From assembly GCA_017481945.1 (NCBI GenBank), contig JAFUOJ010000009.1, forward strand, positions 141,553-205,552: DNA of 64,000 bases. Direction: 5' to 3'. Positions 53,369 to 62,862 of this stretch are shown here, piece after piece. How positions within the stretch are numbered: position 1 is the stretch's first letter; the number at the start of each line of letters is the position of its first letter. The DNA comes from Parabacteroides sp. Lineage in GTDB: Bacteria > Bacteroidota > Bacteroidia > Bacteroidales > Tannerellaceae. The position numbers and the translations under genes are program-made. The notes under the pieces were generated by a model. It made no database searches. It was given only the letters and a program-made list of their open reading frames with translations, and was not told the origin of the DNA.

Positions 53369-54886
53369 TTAAACAACAGGAATTTTCAAAACTTGTCCCG
53401 GACGAATATTAGCGTCCGTTAATCCATTGGCTTTTCTCAAAGCAGCAATAGTAACTCCCGGATATTTCTTTGCAATAGAATATAAGGAATCTCCGGAACG
53501 GACAACGTAAGTCTGCTTTTTCTCATTTGTATTTTTAGCTGTAGTAGTAGACTTTGCTTCTTTTGTCTTCTCATAGGTTTTTGTCGAAGCAAAGGCAAAT
53601 CCCCCATTATCGACCTGTAAACGCAAACGGCGACCTTTTGCAACTCGATTGGATTTCAAACCATTCCATCGACGAATTTCTTTAGGAGTTACTCCATATT
53701 TATTTGCAATTGTATAAATATTCTCTCCAGCTGCTACCACATGTATTATTTTCTCTTGCATTGGCTTATTAGTCTCTCCCGTTGCATTCACAGCTACACA
53801 ATTTGCCAATAACTCTTCTATTCGATGTAGATAAACAGTATCCTCCTTATCTACAAAAGCATAAGTTTGAGAAGCAGGTAACTTTAAAACCGATGGTTTT
53901 GTATTTCCAGGAATAATATCTCTTTTATATTGCGGATTCAATGCGCGAAGCTGTTCTATATCTACTCCTAAAACATCTGATACCTGTTGTAAATGAAGCA
54001 TTTTACCAACCATCACTGTATCAGTTGCTAATGGCAAACTGGTCTGTAATGGACAAATATTATGCTCACAATAATAATTCATAATATAGTTTGCCGCAAT
54101 AAACAACGGAACATACGAACGAGTTTCTTTAGGTAAATAGCGGAAAATCTCCCAGAAATCAGTTTTTCCTCCCGAACGTCGAATTGCCTTATTGACATTA
54201 CCCGGACCACAATTATAAGACGCCAAAACTAAATTCCAATCACCATAAATAGCATACATATCCTTAAAATACTTACAGGCAGCTTCTGTAGCTTTTTCTG
54301 GATCACGACGTTCATCTAATAAGCTATTTATTTCCAATCCATAAATTTTTCCCGTAGGCAACATAAACTGCCACAGTCCACAGGCTCCAACTCGAGATAA
54401 AGCAACAGGATTTAACGCACTCTCCACAACTGCTAAATACTTTAACTCCAAAGGTAATCCATGTTTATCTAAAATCTGTTCAATTATAGGAAAGTAAAAA
54501 TCAGCCATTCCTAACATATAACGGACTAATCCTCGTTTACGAGCTGCATATAAATCTATACAATCCCGAACAATATCATTATATGGTAAATGAATTATAC
54601 TTGGTAATCGTTCCAAACGCTCTGCATAAACAGAATCATGAAAAAAAACATTTTCTACATCATCATGGCAATAGTCATCAACTTTTGAGAAATATTGTAC
54701 ATGCCAAGAATGTAATAGACTATCCACATTAGCGTCCAAACTCTCCGGTATCAATCCTACCAAATTCTCTAAAGAATCTTCTTCTAAAACAGTGGGTTTA
54801 GATTCTCCAAAGATGGGATCTTGTGCATAAACGATTTGGATAGAACAAAGAATACTAAATAAAATTAATAGTAAGTTTTTATTCAT
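53369..54886 (-). CDS. mltD: Lytic transglycosylase with two LysM domains (MltD-like)
   Basis: A 505-residue periplasmic enzyme. Signal peptide LLLILFSILCSIQIVYAQ. The SLT domain (residues 110-260) contains the catalytic Glu in LAVVESALNPVALSRVGACG then LWQFMLPTGK. Two LysM modules at the C-terminus bind glycan: HVVAAGENIYTIANKYGVTP and YVVRSGDSLYSIAKKYPGVT. It cleaves glycan strands to 1,6-anhydro ends. Upstream neighbour is DUF5683, 4 nt away, in the parAB operon. Confidence 0.93.
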   Translation of the reverse strand: MNKNLLLILFSILCSIQIVYAQDPIFGESKPTVLEEDSLENLVGLIPESLDANVDSLLHSWHVQYFSKVDDYCHDDVENVFFHDSVYAERLERLPSIIHLPYNDIVRDCIDLYAARKRGLVRYMLGMADFYFPIIEQILDKHGLPLELKYLAVVESALNPVALSRVGACGLWQFMLPTGKIYGLEINSLLDERRDPEKATEAACKYFKDMYAIYGDWNLVLASYNCGPGNVNKAIRRSGGKTDFWEIFRYLPKETRSYVPLFIAANYIMNYYCEHNICPLQTSLPLATDTVMVGKMLHLQQVSDVLGVDIEQLRALNPQYKRDIIPGNTKPSVLKLPASQTYAFVDKEDTVYLHRIEELLANCVAVNATGETNKPMQEKIIHVVAAGENIYTIANKYGVTPKEIRRWNGLKSNRVAKGRRLRLQVDNGGFAFASTKTYEKTKEAKSTTTAKNTNEKKQTYVVRSGDSLYSIAKKYPGVTIAALRKANGLTDANIRPGQVLKIPVV

Positions 54887-54890
54887 GATT

Positions 54891-55649
54891 TTAAAACTTT
54901 AAACTGCAATTCAAACCATACGAAGCCGAATTATAACGTGTTTTCGGAGAAACTTCAGGCGACCAATGAAAACTCAAATCAGGAGAGACATCAAAATCGA
55001 ATAAATGTGCATCCACATAAGCGTCTATAATACTAATGGCATACACACCTACCGTAATAATGATACTTAAATCCCGATAACGACGATAATAGTCTTTCCT
55101 ACGTTTCAAGTTATCTTGAAATTGAGTATTTGAGACATAAGAACTTTCTTGTCCTTTAGGGACAAAAATAGTCCACTTATCACTCCAAGGTCCATTGTAA
55201 GTCGTTCCTTCCTGATTGGCTAACTGGACTTTACCATAGTCAATCATTATATCAAAATAGGCATTCGAATAATCTTTATAATTCTTATTATTCCACGTAA
55301 TCGCATACATACATCCCATAAAAGCTCCATAAACTAAAGGGAGCTTCCAGTATTTCCGATTATAGATTTGTCCTAAACCGGGAACCAAAGCATACAACAA
55401 CGCTTTATTGGGATCGGGTTTAAACACTTTCAACTCTGTTTGAAGGAGTTTGAGAGAATCAGCAGAAACAAGTACAGCCTGCACCGTAGAATCAGAAGCC
55501 ACAGTCTCCCCCGGTACAACAATCTTAGTAATTGTATCACGTGGGATTACAGTGTCTCGTTTTATAACAGTCTCTGTTTGAGCAAACCCGCCACGAATGA
55601 AACTGCATAATAATACGACTATTAAGACTATAACACTTTTGCCTTTCAT
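54891..55649 (-). CDS. DUF5683 membrane protein
   Basis: A 252-residue protein. Signal peptide VLLCSFIRGGFAQTE; the middle has the family block NKALLYALVPGLGQIYNRKY then WKLPLVYGAFMGCMYAI. A second hydrophobic segment (LSIIITVGVYAISIIDAYVDAH) follows. Function is unknown. The gene overlaps parB by 4 nt and is followed 4 nt later by mltD, so it is in one operon, parA-parB-DUF5683-mltD. Confidence 0.85.
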   Translation of the reverse strand: MKGKSVIVLIVVLLCSFIRGGFAQTETVIKRDTVIPRDTITKIVVPGETVASDSTVQAVLVSADSLKLLQTELKVFKPDPNKALLYALVPGLGQIYNRKYWKLPLVYGAFMGCMYAITWNNKNYKDYSNAYFDIMIDYGKVQLANQEGTTYNGPWSDKWTIFVPKGQESSYVSNTQFQDNLKRRKDYYRRYRDLSIIITVGVYAISIIDAYVDAHLFDFDVSPDLSFHWSPEVSPKTRYNSASYGLNCSLKF

Positions 55650-56536
55650 TTCAACTTATCCAACAAACCTATCAATCTTTCCAATTCATCTTCAGACGCA
55701 AAAGGGATTGTGATTTTTCCTTTCCCCTTATCATTACAAACCAATTGTACTTTAGTCTGAAAAAAGCTGGACAAATGTTCTTTCAACATATTATATTCTT
55801 CAGGTAATTTAGGTTTACGTTCTGCTGACTTTTCACCTTTTCCCTGAGCCAAATCTGCGGCATTGATTCCAGCTCTAACAATCTCTTCTACATTACGAAC
55901 CGATAACCCTTCTGCTAAAATCTGCTCGTATAAAGCCAATTGTACTTCTGGATCTTCCACTGGAAGTAACGCACGAGCATGCCCCATATCTATTTTCCGG
56001 TCTTTTAAACCCATCTGTATCTCTGCGGGTAATTTCAATAGACGTAAATAGTTCGTAATTGTTGCTCGTTTTTTTCCTACACGTTCACTTAATTTTTCCT
56101 GAGTTAATCCGTAAGTGTCGATTAGTTTCTGATAAGCCAATGCTATTTCAATCGAGTTCAAATCCTCACGTTGGATATTCTCGATCAAAGCCATTTCAAC
56201 AATATTCTCGTCGGCTGCAGTTTTAATATAAGCAGGTATAGTTTCCAGTCCTACCATTCGAGAGGCACGATAACGGCGTTCCCCAGAAATAATCATATAC
56301 TGTTCTGGTCCTATTTCTTTCAAAGTAATCGGTTGGATAACCCCTAAAGAACGGATAGACGTTGCTAATTCTTCCAATGTCTCCTCTTCAAAAATAGAAC
56401 GAGGTTGCTCCGGATTCGGTTGGATCTTACTCAACTCTATTTCACTAATAGACGATGAACCACCTGTCTTCAGGTCATCCATCGTTATTAAAGCATCCAA
56501 TCCACGGCCAAGAGCCGATCTTTTCACTACTGCCAT
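55646..56536 (-). CDS. parB: Chromosome partitioning protein ParB
   Basis: A 296-residue protein that loads onto parS sites and clamps DNA using CTP. Start at 56536 (MAVVKRSALGRGLDALI) is the standard opening of ParB. The CTP-binding boxes are IQPNPEQPRSIFEEE and ISGERRYRASRMV. The helix-turn-helix is around LTQEKLSERVGKKRATITNY, and the C-terminal dimer domain ends LIGLLDKLK. Follows parA by 23 nt. Confidence 0.96.
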   Translation of the reverse strand: MAVVKRSALGRGLDALITMDDLKTGGSSSISEIELSKIQPNPEQPRSIFEEETLEELATSIRSLGVIQPITLKEIGPEQYMIISGERRYRASRMVGLETIPAYIKTAADENIVEMALIENIQREDLNSIEIALAYQKLIDTYGLTQEKLSERVGKKRATITNYLRLLKLPAEIQMGLKDRKIDMGHARALLPVEDPEVQLALYEQILAEGLSVRNVEEIVRAGINAADLAQGKGEKSAERKPKLPEEYNMLKEHLSSFFQTKVQLVCNDKGKGKITIPFASEDELERLIGLLDKLK

Positions 56537-56559
56537 ATTTCTAATTGACAATTAATTAA

Positions 56560-57324
56560 CTATTTGTTTTTTGCAATCAGTTCCTGTGCTAACTGCATAT
56601 AATTAAGCGCTCCTTTAGACTCGGCATCATACAATAATACCGGTTTACCATAACTGGAGGCCTCACTCAATTTAACATTACGCTGAATAACCGTTGTAAA
56701 AACCAAATCCCGGAAAGGGCGTTTCACCTCTTCATAAATTTGATTTGCCAGACGAAGACGTGAATCATACATCGTTAATAGAAAACCTTCTATCTCTAAT
56801 GTCGGATTCAATTTCGACTTAATAATCTTAATTGTATTCAGCAATTTACTAATACCTTCCAAAGCAAAATATTCACATTGGACAGGAATGATAACCGAAT
56901 CAGCAGCCGTAAGTGCATTTACAGTAATTAATCCCAATGAGGGCGAACAATCAATCAATATATAATCATACTGCTCTTTCAACGGACTCAATACACGTTT
57001 CAGTATTTGTTCCCGATTCTCTAAGTTCAACATCTCAATCTCAGCACCAACGAGATCAATATGAGAGGGGATAATATCCAGTCCCTCTACTTCTGTATTT
57101 ATAATAGCCCTTTTCGAGTCATCTCTATTCACCAAGCATTCATAAATGGATAACTCAACATTTCGAATATCCACACCCAGTCCGGACGAAGCATTTGCCT
57201 GCGGATCTGCATCTACAACCAATACTTTTTTTTCAAGTGCTGCCAACGAGGCTGCCAAGTTAATTGTAGTCGTAGTTTTACCAACTCCACCTTTCTGATT
57301 TGCCAAAGCGATAATTTTTCCCAT
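56560..57324 (-). CDS. parA: Chromosome partitioning ATPase ParA
   Basis: A 254-residue P-loop ATPase. Deviant Walker A KGGVGKTTTT at residues 11-20, Walker A' VDADPQANASSGLG (near 38), Walker B LIDCSPSLGLITVNAL (near 122). With ParB it segregates the replication origin region. The promoter at 57348 reads into it. The pair is typical of chromosomal parAB, which implies the origin may be nearby, but no parS site was found in the window. Confidence 0.97.
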   Translation of the reverse strand: MGKIIALANQKGGVGKTTTTINLAASLAALEKKVLVVDADPQANASSGLGVDIRNVELSIYECLVNRDDSKRAIINTEVEGLDIIPSHIDLVGAEIEMLNLENREQILKRVLSPLKEQYDYILIDCSPSLGLITVNALTAADSVIIPVQCEYFALEGISKLLNTIKIIKSKLNPTLEIEGFLLTMYDSRLRLANQIYEEVKRPFRDLVFTTVIQRNVKLSEASSYGKPVLLYDAESKGALNYMQLAQELIAKNK

Positions 57325-57347
57325 ACATTACTATATTATTCAGGGGA

Positions 57348-57377
57348 CAAAACTAAGCATTAAAAACCTAACCTAAA
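57348..57377 (-). promoter_or_regulatory. Promoter of the parAB operon
   Basis: On the minus strand TTTA (57374-57377) and TAGTTTTG (57348-57355) have an 18-nt spacer. The -7 word is a perfect TAnnTTTG. Transcription would begin near 57341, 17 nt before the parA ATG. Confidence 0.6.
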
Positions 57378-57529
57378 TCAGTTTAACCAAAACAATGTTC
57401 GTTTTGTTGAAAAGTCGCCTTATTTGTTGATAACTTGCAAATATAAACAGAATATCTCAATAACTTATTTCAGATGAGTTAAATAAGGGATAATTTTTTT
57501 CATTACCTCATTTGTTCTAAAACATTCCT

Positions 57530-57537
57530 TATATTTG
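57530..57537 (+). promoter_or_regulatory. Probable -7 element of surE-lpxB
   Basis: TATATTTG matches TAnnTTTG exactly and lies 24 nt before the surE ATG. The -33 is not clear: TTTG at 57511 is only 15 nt away. The rest of the 237-nt space between parA and surE is AT-rich with nothing else that I recognise. Confidence 0.5.
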
Positions 57538-57561
57538 TCACATAAAAATAAAGAACGCACA

Positions 57562-58326
57562 ATGAACAACAGACCGCTTATTCTTATTACAAATGACGAT
57601 GGTGTTGACGCCAAAGGGATCAAGGAACTAACTAAATGCCTACGCGATTTAGGGGATATTATTGTTTTTGCCCCAGACGGAGCTCGCTCAGGAATGTCCA
57701 GTGCCATTACATCTAATATACCTATTAAATATAAGTTGATAAAGGAAGAGGAAGGACTAAAGGTGTATAGCTGTACCGGAACTCCTGTGGATTGCGTAAA
57801 GTTAGCCATCAACGAAGTATTAGATCGTAAACCTGACTTATTGGCTTCCGGTATCAATCATGGAGGTAATTATGCCATTTGCGTACAATACTCCGGGACA
57901 ATGGGAGCTGCAGCTGAAGGTTGTATCTTTGGAATTCCCTCTTTAGGTGTTTCTTTATTGGATCATCTTCCTGACGCAGACTTTAATGAATGTTGTCGTT
58001 TAGGGCATGAATGGGCTAAATGGATTATTCAAAACGGATTACCGGACGGAACATATTTAAACCTAAATGTTCCTAACATACCTCAAGTTAAAGGACTTAA
58101 GCTTTGTCGACAAGCCAATGGCCGTTGGACAAATGAGTTTAAACGCTCAGAGAATGGTACAGGAGAACCTGTCTTCTGGCTAACTGGTTCCTTTGAAAAT
58201 ATAGAACCTATCCAACCGGACAATGACACTCTTGCTTTAGATAATGGATATGCGTCATTGGTTCCTTGCAAGATAGATGTAACAGATTATGATTTTTTAG
58301 CGAAGCTAAGAGAAGTTGAAAAATGA
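57562..58326 (+). CDS. surE: 5'/3'-nucleotidase SurE
   Basis: A 254-residue metal-dependent phosphatase for nucleoside monophosphates. The N-terminal metal site is [13 protein letters not shown], followed by [14 protein letters not shown] (near 38) and the conserved [20 protein letters not shown] (near 95). The start at 57562 ([14 protein letters not shown]) is 8 codons from the metal Asp pair, standard for the family. It overlaps lpxB by 4 nt. Confidence 0.96.
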   Translation: MNNRPLILITNDDGVDAKGIKELTKCLRDLGDIIVFAPDGARSGMSSAITSNIPIKYKLIKEEEGLKVYSCTGTPVDCVKLAINEVLDRKPDLLASGINHGGNYAICVQYSGTMGAAAEGCIFGIPSLGVSLLDHLPDADFNECCRLGHEWAKWIIQNGLPDGTYLNLNVPNIPQVKGLKLCRQANGRWTNEFKRSENGTGEPVFWLTGSFENIEPIQPDNDTLALDNGYASLVPCKIDVTDYDFLAKLREVEK

Positions 58327-59456
58327 AATATTTTCTTATAGCCGGTGAAGCTTCCGGAGATCTTCATGCTTCCAACCTTATGGCAGCACTCAAAGCGCAA
58401 GATGTTAAAGCAGACTTTCGTTTCTTGGGAGGCGATTTAATGCAAGCCGTAGGAGGCACATTAGTAAAGCATTATCGGGATATGGCTTTTATGGGATTTA
58501 TTCCGGTACTGCTTAACCTGCGTACAATTCTAAACAACATGAAGGCATGCCAGGAAGAGATACGCAATTATCAACCGGATGTCGTGATTTTAATTGACTA
58601 TCCCGGCTTTAACTTACAGGTAGCTAAATTCGTAAAGACTCAATTAGGAATTCCTGTTCATTATTATATTTCTCCTAAGATTTGGGCCTGGAAGCAATAT
58701 CGCATTAAAGATTTCCGCCGTTATGTAGACCGTATGTTCTGCATTCTTCCTTTTGAGGTCGACTTTTTTAATAAATTGAACTACTCAGTGGATTATGTCG
58801 GGAACCCATCTGTTGATTCCGTCGCTTATTATAAAGAGGAACAATCAGCCCGTCCCGATACCTTCCGACAAGAAGAACAATTGGATGAACGTCCTATATT
58901 GGCTCTTTTAGCCGGAAGCCGCCGACAAGAGATAAAAGATAACCTGCCAACTATGCTCAAAGTGGCCGCAGATTTCCCAACACACCAGCCTATAATTGCC
59001 GGAGCACCTGGGATTAAACCGGAGTACTATCAACAATATATCGGGAATACGAATGTAAAAATTGTTTTTGGTAAGACTTATCCTCTTTTACAACATAGTG
59101 ATGTAGCCTTAGTTACCTCAGGAACTGCGACGTTAGAGACCTCTCTTTTCCGCGTACCACAGGTAGTTTGCTACTATGTACCCGCAGGAAAGTTATCCAG
59201 TTTCATCTTTCGTCACTTCTTTCATACGAAATATATCTCGTTAGTAAATCTCATTGCCGACCGAGAAGTAGTACAAGAGCTGTTCGGCGCACGCTTCTCT
59301 TACGAACAGATACGGGATGAATTAGGAAAAATCCTACAAGATAAAACGTATCGTAGCACTATGCTTGCCGGTTGTGATGAGATTATCCAACGATTAGGTC
59401 AGCCGGGAGCTTCCCAAAGAACGGCAACACTTATCTACAACGCCTTAAAGCATTAA
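58323..59456 (+). CDS. lpxB: Lipid-A-disaccharide synthase
   Basis: A 377-residue GT-B glycosyltransferase that joins UDP-2,3-diacylglucosamine and lipid X in lipid A synthesis. Signatures: [14 protein letters not shown] (residues 6-19), [34 protein letters not shown], and [20 protein letters not shown] near 270. Standard length. Translationally coupled to surE. Confidence 0.97.
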   Translation: MKYFLIAGEASGDLHASNLMAALKAQDVKADFRFLGGDLMQAVGGTLVKHYRDMAFMGFIPVLLNLRTILNNMKACQEEIRNYQPDVVILIDYPGFNLQVAKFVKTQLGIPVHYYISPKIWAWKQYRIKDFRRYVDRMFCILPFEVDFFNKLNYSVDYVGNPSVDSVAYYKEEQSARPDTFRQEEQLDERPILALLAGSRRQEIKDNLPTMLKVAADFPTHQPIIAGAPGIKPEYYQQYIGNTNVKIVFGKTYPLLQHSDVALVTSGTATLETSLFRVPQVVCYYVPAGKLSSFIFRHFFHTKYISLVNLIADREVVQELFGARFSYEQIRDELGKILQDKTYRSTMLAGCDEIIQRLGQPGASQRTATLIYNALKH

Positions 59457-59545
59457 CATCTTTTAAAGAACTTCTTTGCAGCGTTTTCTATTTGTTTCTC
59501 ATCTTTCCTGTTAGAAAGAATTTATAAATGACTAAAGAAACAAAT

Positions 59546-60262
59546 ATGAAGACGTTGAGAAGTTTTATGTTATTATTAGGGCTTTTGTTAAGCTCTACCG
59601 TGTTTTACTCTTGTTTAGATGACGATGATAATGACTATTTCTATGATTCTTTTTTGGATAATCTAAAAGCAATCGTCACCATCAAGCCAATAGATGATTC
59701 TTCTTTCTATATGCAAGTGGATGACACTACTACATTCTATCCGGAAAAGCCTTATGCTCTCGATAGTTTAAGAGAGACACGCGCCTTTATTATCTATAAT
59801 TATTCAGACACTAAGACTCCGGGATATGATCATACGGTCAACATCGTACGATTAGACACCTTACTAACCAAAGACATTGCTCCCGACTTAGGTTTAGAAA
59901 ATGATACGTATTACGGTACTGACCCAGTAGGATTAAACGGGAATAGCATTTGGAATCCCGACGGTGTTTGGATTGAAGACGGATACATCACCTTTGATTT
60001 CATTCTTTACCGAGGACATAACGACGAAGCAAAACATTTCATGAACTTAGTACAATCCAATAGTCTCGACCCTTATGAATTGGAATTCCGTCACAATGCT
60101 CATGGTGATGCCCAATTAACTCTTGCGTCTGGACTGGTATCTTTCCGATTGGACAAACTACCAAACACAGGTGGACAGACTGTAAAACTAAAGATTAAAT
60201 ATAAATCGTTGTCATCAGATAACTATAAGACAATCGAATTAGATTACAAATCCAAGAACTAA
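59546..60262 (+). CDS. NigD-like lipoprotein
   Basis: A 238-residue protein. The start at 59546 gives MKTLRSFMLLLGLLLSSTVF, then YSCLDDDDND: a lipoprotein Cys followed by an acidic run, the surface-export type. The two domains (IVTIKPIDDSSFYMQVDDTT with a beta-sandwich; C-terminal GQTVKLKIKYKS) match the NigD-like family of Bacteroidales. NigD itself is a bacteriocin-locus protein of Prevotella; the role of this homologue is unknown. A single gene with its own terminator. Confidence 0.88.
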   Translation: MKTLRSFMLLLGLLLSSTVFYSCLDDDDNDYFYDSFLDNLKAIVTIKPIDDSSFYMQVDDTTTFYPEKPYALDSLRETRAFIIYNYSDTKTPGYDHTVNIVRLDTLLTKDIAPDLGLENDTYYGTDPVGLNGNSIWNPDGVWIEDGYITFDFILYRGHNDEAKHFMNLVQSNSLDPYELEFRHNAHGDAQLTLASGLVSFRLDKLPNTGGQTVKLKIKYKSLSSDNYKTIELDYKSKN

Positions 60263-60308
60263 AAACCTTCCCACATAACTTTTATTTTTTATCATTTTGG
60301 TTCAAGAG

Positions 60309-60331
60309 AGAGACATCGCGACGATGTCTCT
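60309..60331 (+). terminator. Terminator after the NigD-like gene
   Basis: AGAGACATCG (60309-60318) pairs perfectly with CGATGTCTCT (60322-60331), loop CGA, followed by a run of eight more T. A model rho-independent terminator. Confidence 0.95.
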
Positions 60332-60402
60332 TTTTTTTTCACTACTTTTTACCTCCGAGATGCAACGGTTATTCTTCTCTTCTCGTTTATATAAGTAGAA
60401 GT

Positions 60403-60933
60403 ATGGAAAAGACAAATACACATCTGATCGAAGGGTGTCGCAGAGGGGATCGCACTGCACAGCTCACCGTATATAAGCAATACGCACAACGATTGTACGC
60501 AGCTTGTCTACGTATCATCGGGAATACGTCTGAAGCAGAAGAGGCTATGCAGGACACATTCTTAAAAGCTTTCACCCATTTGGAACAATATCACGAGCAA
60601 CAAAGCTTTGGAGCTTGGCTACATCAAATAGCCGTACGCACAGCTATTGACTATGTTCGCCGAGAAATACCGGAATGGGAGGAGTTATCTGATTCCTATA
60701 TCGATTCAGAAGAGGATGAGTCTGATGAAGAGGCAATACAATATACCGTTGCCCAAATAAAGGAGGCCTGTAAGAAATTATCCGCAGGCTATCGTGTCAT
60801 CCTCTCGCTTTATCTCTTTGAAGGATATGATATGGAAGAGATTGCTTCTATTCTAAAGATTCAACCTTCCAGCGTAAGGAGTCAGTATCTTAGAGCAAAA
60901 CGTAAATTGTTGGACTTAATAGTAACAAAATAG
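60403..60933 (+). CDS. ECF-family RNA polymerase sigma factor
   Basis: A 176-residue sigma-70 family ECF factor. Region 2 (YKQYAQRLYAACLRIIGNTS, then EAEEAMQDTFLKAFTHLEQY) recognises the -10 element. Region 4 (AGYRVILSLYLFEGYDMEEI with ASILKIQPSSVRSQYLRAKR) is the helix-turn-helix for -35. The linker between is acidic (DSEEDESDEEA). It is followed 4 nt later by a membrane protein that could be its anti-sigma factor, and then a DUF4097-like protein. Confidence 0.94.
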   Translation: MEKTNTHLIEGCRRGDRTAQLTVYKQYAQRLYAACLRIIGNTSEAEEAMQDTFLKAFTHLEQYHEQQSFGAWLHQIAVRTAIDYVRREIPEWEELSDSYIDSEEDESDEEAIQYTVAQIKEACKKLSAGYRVILSLYLFEGYDMEEIASILKIQPSSVRSQYLRAKRKLLDLIVTK

Positions 60934-60937
60934 AATT

Positions 60938-61477
60938 ATGGATAAGCTTAAAACTTTCATAGACACGAACCGAGAAGCCTTTGAAGATGAACTTCTACCG
61001 GAAGGTCATTTCGATCGCTTTGAACAGAAATTGCCAAAACCACGCAAAAGCAAGGCTGTCATATACAGCCTCTATGCTTTTGCGGTTGCGGCTTGTATTT
61101 CCTTGTTATTCTTGGTTAGAATACCGGAGGGAGAACTACTTCCTGAGCCAACTCCCATAGCAGAAGAGCCTTGTACTTGCGAATTTGCAGAGGAGTTTGA
61201 AGAGCTTCGCCTGTATTATAATATGCAGATAAGTGAAATTATTTCGCAAATGAAAACATTATGTAAGCAGCAATCCATCCCCGGAGCAGAAGGATTGCTA
61301 CAAGAAACAAATGTAGTTTTAGCTGATAGTCATGCATTCGAGGAGACCATTCTCCCGACATTACCCTGCTCCAATGACGGCTTGTACACCATGAACATGC
61401 ACTACAACGCCAGCCTGAAGAGCCTAAACGGTATGCTTGCACAGATGGAAGAATTGAAAACAAGAAATAAAAAATAA
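60938..61477 (+). CDS. Putative anti-sigma factor, single-pass membrane protein
   Basis: A 179-residue protein. Short cytoplasmic part (residues 1-40, MDKLKTFIDTNREAFEDELL), one membrane helix (about 42-62, VIYSLYAFAVAACISLLFL), and a periplasmic part with several Cys (PCTCEFAEEF; QMKTLCKQQS; LPCSNDGLYT). The topology and position after an ECF gene fit an anti-sigma factor. No zinc motif (HxxxCxxC) is present, so this is inference from context only. Confidence 0.6.
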   Translation: MDKLKTFIDTNREAFEDELLPEGHFDRFEQKLPKPRKSKAVIYSLYAFAVAACISLLFLVRIPEGELLPEPTPIAEEPCTCEFAEEFEELRLYYNMQISEIISQMKTLCKQQSIPGAEGLLQETNVVLADSHAFEETILPTLPCSNDGLYTMNMHYNASLKSLNGMLAQMEELKTRNKK

Positions 61478-61496
61478 CATTAAAACAGATAGACAA

Positions 61497-62579
61497 ATGA
61501 AAACGAACTATTCACATGCAACTATGCACAAGCAGTCTACATTCCGGACAAGTATGCTTATGCTCCTCGTTTTACTGTGTTCTCTCCCTACTTGGGCGAA
61601 CCAATTCAGCGACATTAAAAAGAAGGAAATCGAAAAGAGTTTTACGGTTAGTAAAAATGATCTCCTACAAGTTGATAACCGATATGGGAACATTACCATT
61701 TCCCATTGGAACAAAAACGAGGTAGCAATCCGCGTTGAAATCGAAGCAAAAGCCAATAGTGAGAAAAAGGCTCAAGCAATCCTCGACCGAATTCATATCC
61801 AAATGGAGAAGACGAATCACACAGTTTCCGCTGTCACCTCGCTGGATCCTGACAACAGTTCCGGCAACAATCAATCTTTTTCTATCAAATATTTTATCAA
61901 CATACCGGAAGAGTTAGCCTGTTCCCTAACACAACGATTCGGGAACATTAATATGCCGGAGAACAACAAAGGGAAATGTAATCTCCAGACAAAATACGGA
62001 AATATAAACGGCGGTAACTTCTATGCTCCCTTAGAAGTAGAAGCAAAATATGGAAACATAATTATAGCCAATACGACAGATAAGCTGGAAGTTGAATGCA
62101 AATACGGGAATCTGACCGCAGGAAAAGTCAAACAAATGGATGTCGAAATCAAATATGGCAACCTGCAAATAAAGGAGTTAGAGAACGGTTCTTTGGATCA
62201 AGGATACGGGAATAGCACCATTCAGAAGATAACAGAAGGTATTACTATCAGCGATTTAGGTTATGGCACATTGAATATCAAGGAACTTTCTCCAAACTTT
62301 AAGAAAGTATCCATAGAGGCAAGTTACAGTACGGTAAACATTGATATGGATAAAAACGCCTCTTTCCACCTCATCGCTGAAGATATGAAATACGGGAACT
62401 GTCGCGTAAAGGGATTTAACGTCACTCAAAACAACCAGACTACTCACACTTCCGACTTCGACAGTCAGGAGGTAAAAAAGAATAATGATTACTACGACCT
62501 TAGCATTAATAGTGGCAAAGGCGGGAAGATTCATTTCAACGGGAATAAATTCAGTAACATAAAGATCACAGCCCTATAA
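61497..62579 (+). CDS. DUF4097-like secreted beta-helix protein with KYGN repeats
   Basis: A 360-residue protein with a signal peptide (MLMLLVLLCSLPTWANQ). The body has short beta-helix repeats: the words KYGN or YGN recur roughly every 18-22 residues (QTKYGNINGG, EAKYGNIIIA, ECKYGNLTAG, EIKYGNLQIK, DQGYGNSTIQ). This is the pattern of the DUF4097/putative adhesin family. It follows the ECF and anti-sigma-like genes with a 19-nt gap and may belong to their regulon. Function unknown. Confidence 0.78.
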   Translation: MKTNYSHATMHKQSTFRTSMLMLLVLLCSLPTWANQFSDIKKKEIEKSFTVSKNDLLQVDNRYGNITISHWNKNEVAIRVEIEAKANSEKKAQAILDRIHIQMEKTNHTVSAVTSLDPDNSSGNNQSFSIKYFINIPEELACSLTQRFGNINMPENNKGKCNLQTKYGNINGGNFYAPLEVEAKYGNIIIANTTDKLEVECKYGNLTAGKVKQMDVEIKYGNLQIKELENGSLDQGYGNSTIQKITEGITISDLGYGTLNIKELSPNFKKVSIEASYSTVNIDMDKNASFHLIAEDMKYGNCRVKGFNVTQNNQTTHTSDFDSQEVKKNNDYYDLSINSGKGGKIHFNGNKFSNIKITAL

Positions 62580-62608
62580 AATCCGGTTCCCTATCTTTCA
62601 AAAAAGTA

Positions 62609-62638
62609 ATGCCGACCTTTTGAAAAAGGGGTCGGCAT
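62609..62638 (+). terminator. Terminator after the DUF4097-like gene
   Basis: ATGCCGACC (62609-62617) pairs with GGTCGGCAT (62630-62638), and the loop can add CTTTT/AAAAG. It follows the gene stop by 30 nt. The T run is short on the plus strand (CGCTTT). Confidence 0.75.
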
Positions 62639-62660
62639 CGCTTTGAAAAAAAGTCTGCAT

Positions 62661-62740
62661 GAAACTCAAAGTTTCTTACCATGAAACAAAAAGTTTCAAA
62701 GGTGAAACTCCGAGTTTCATCATAAGAAACTTTCAGTTTC
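62661..62740. repeat. Four tandem GAAAC-GTTTC palindromes
   Basis: GAAAC-5 nt-GTTTC palindromes start at 62661, 62683, 62704 and 62726 (periods 22, 21 and 22). The five central bases differ (TCAAA, AAAAA, TCCGA, TTTCA) while the arms are invariant. A degenerate GTTTC follows near 62751. The array lies between convergent genes (DUF4097-like and DUF1080). Its structure resembles the 23-bp hairpin array at 45022, but with an unrelated stem sequence. Confidence 0.82.
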
Positions 62741-62803
62741 AAAACAGGTTGTTTCTGAAGAACAAATTACCCCCTAAAAAAGGTCAAGCTTTCATCCATA
62801 AAA

Positions 62804-62836
62804 AAATCCCGACATCTTAAAAAGACATCGGGATTT
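62804..62836 (-). terminator. Terminator of the DUF1080 gene
   Basis: AAATCCCGA (62804-62812) pairs perfectly with TCGGGATTT (62828-62836), with TCTT/AAGA inside. On the minus strand a T run follows. It lies 26 nt beyond the DUF1080 stop. Confidence 0.85.
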
Positions 62837-62862
62837 CCAACTAAAACCAATAACTGATCGTA

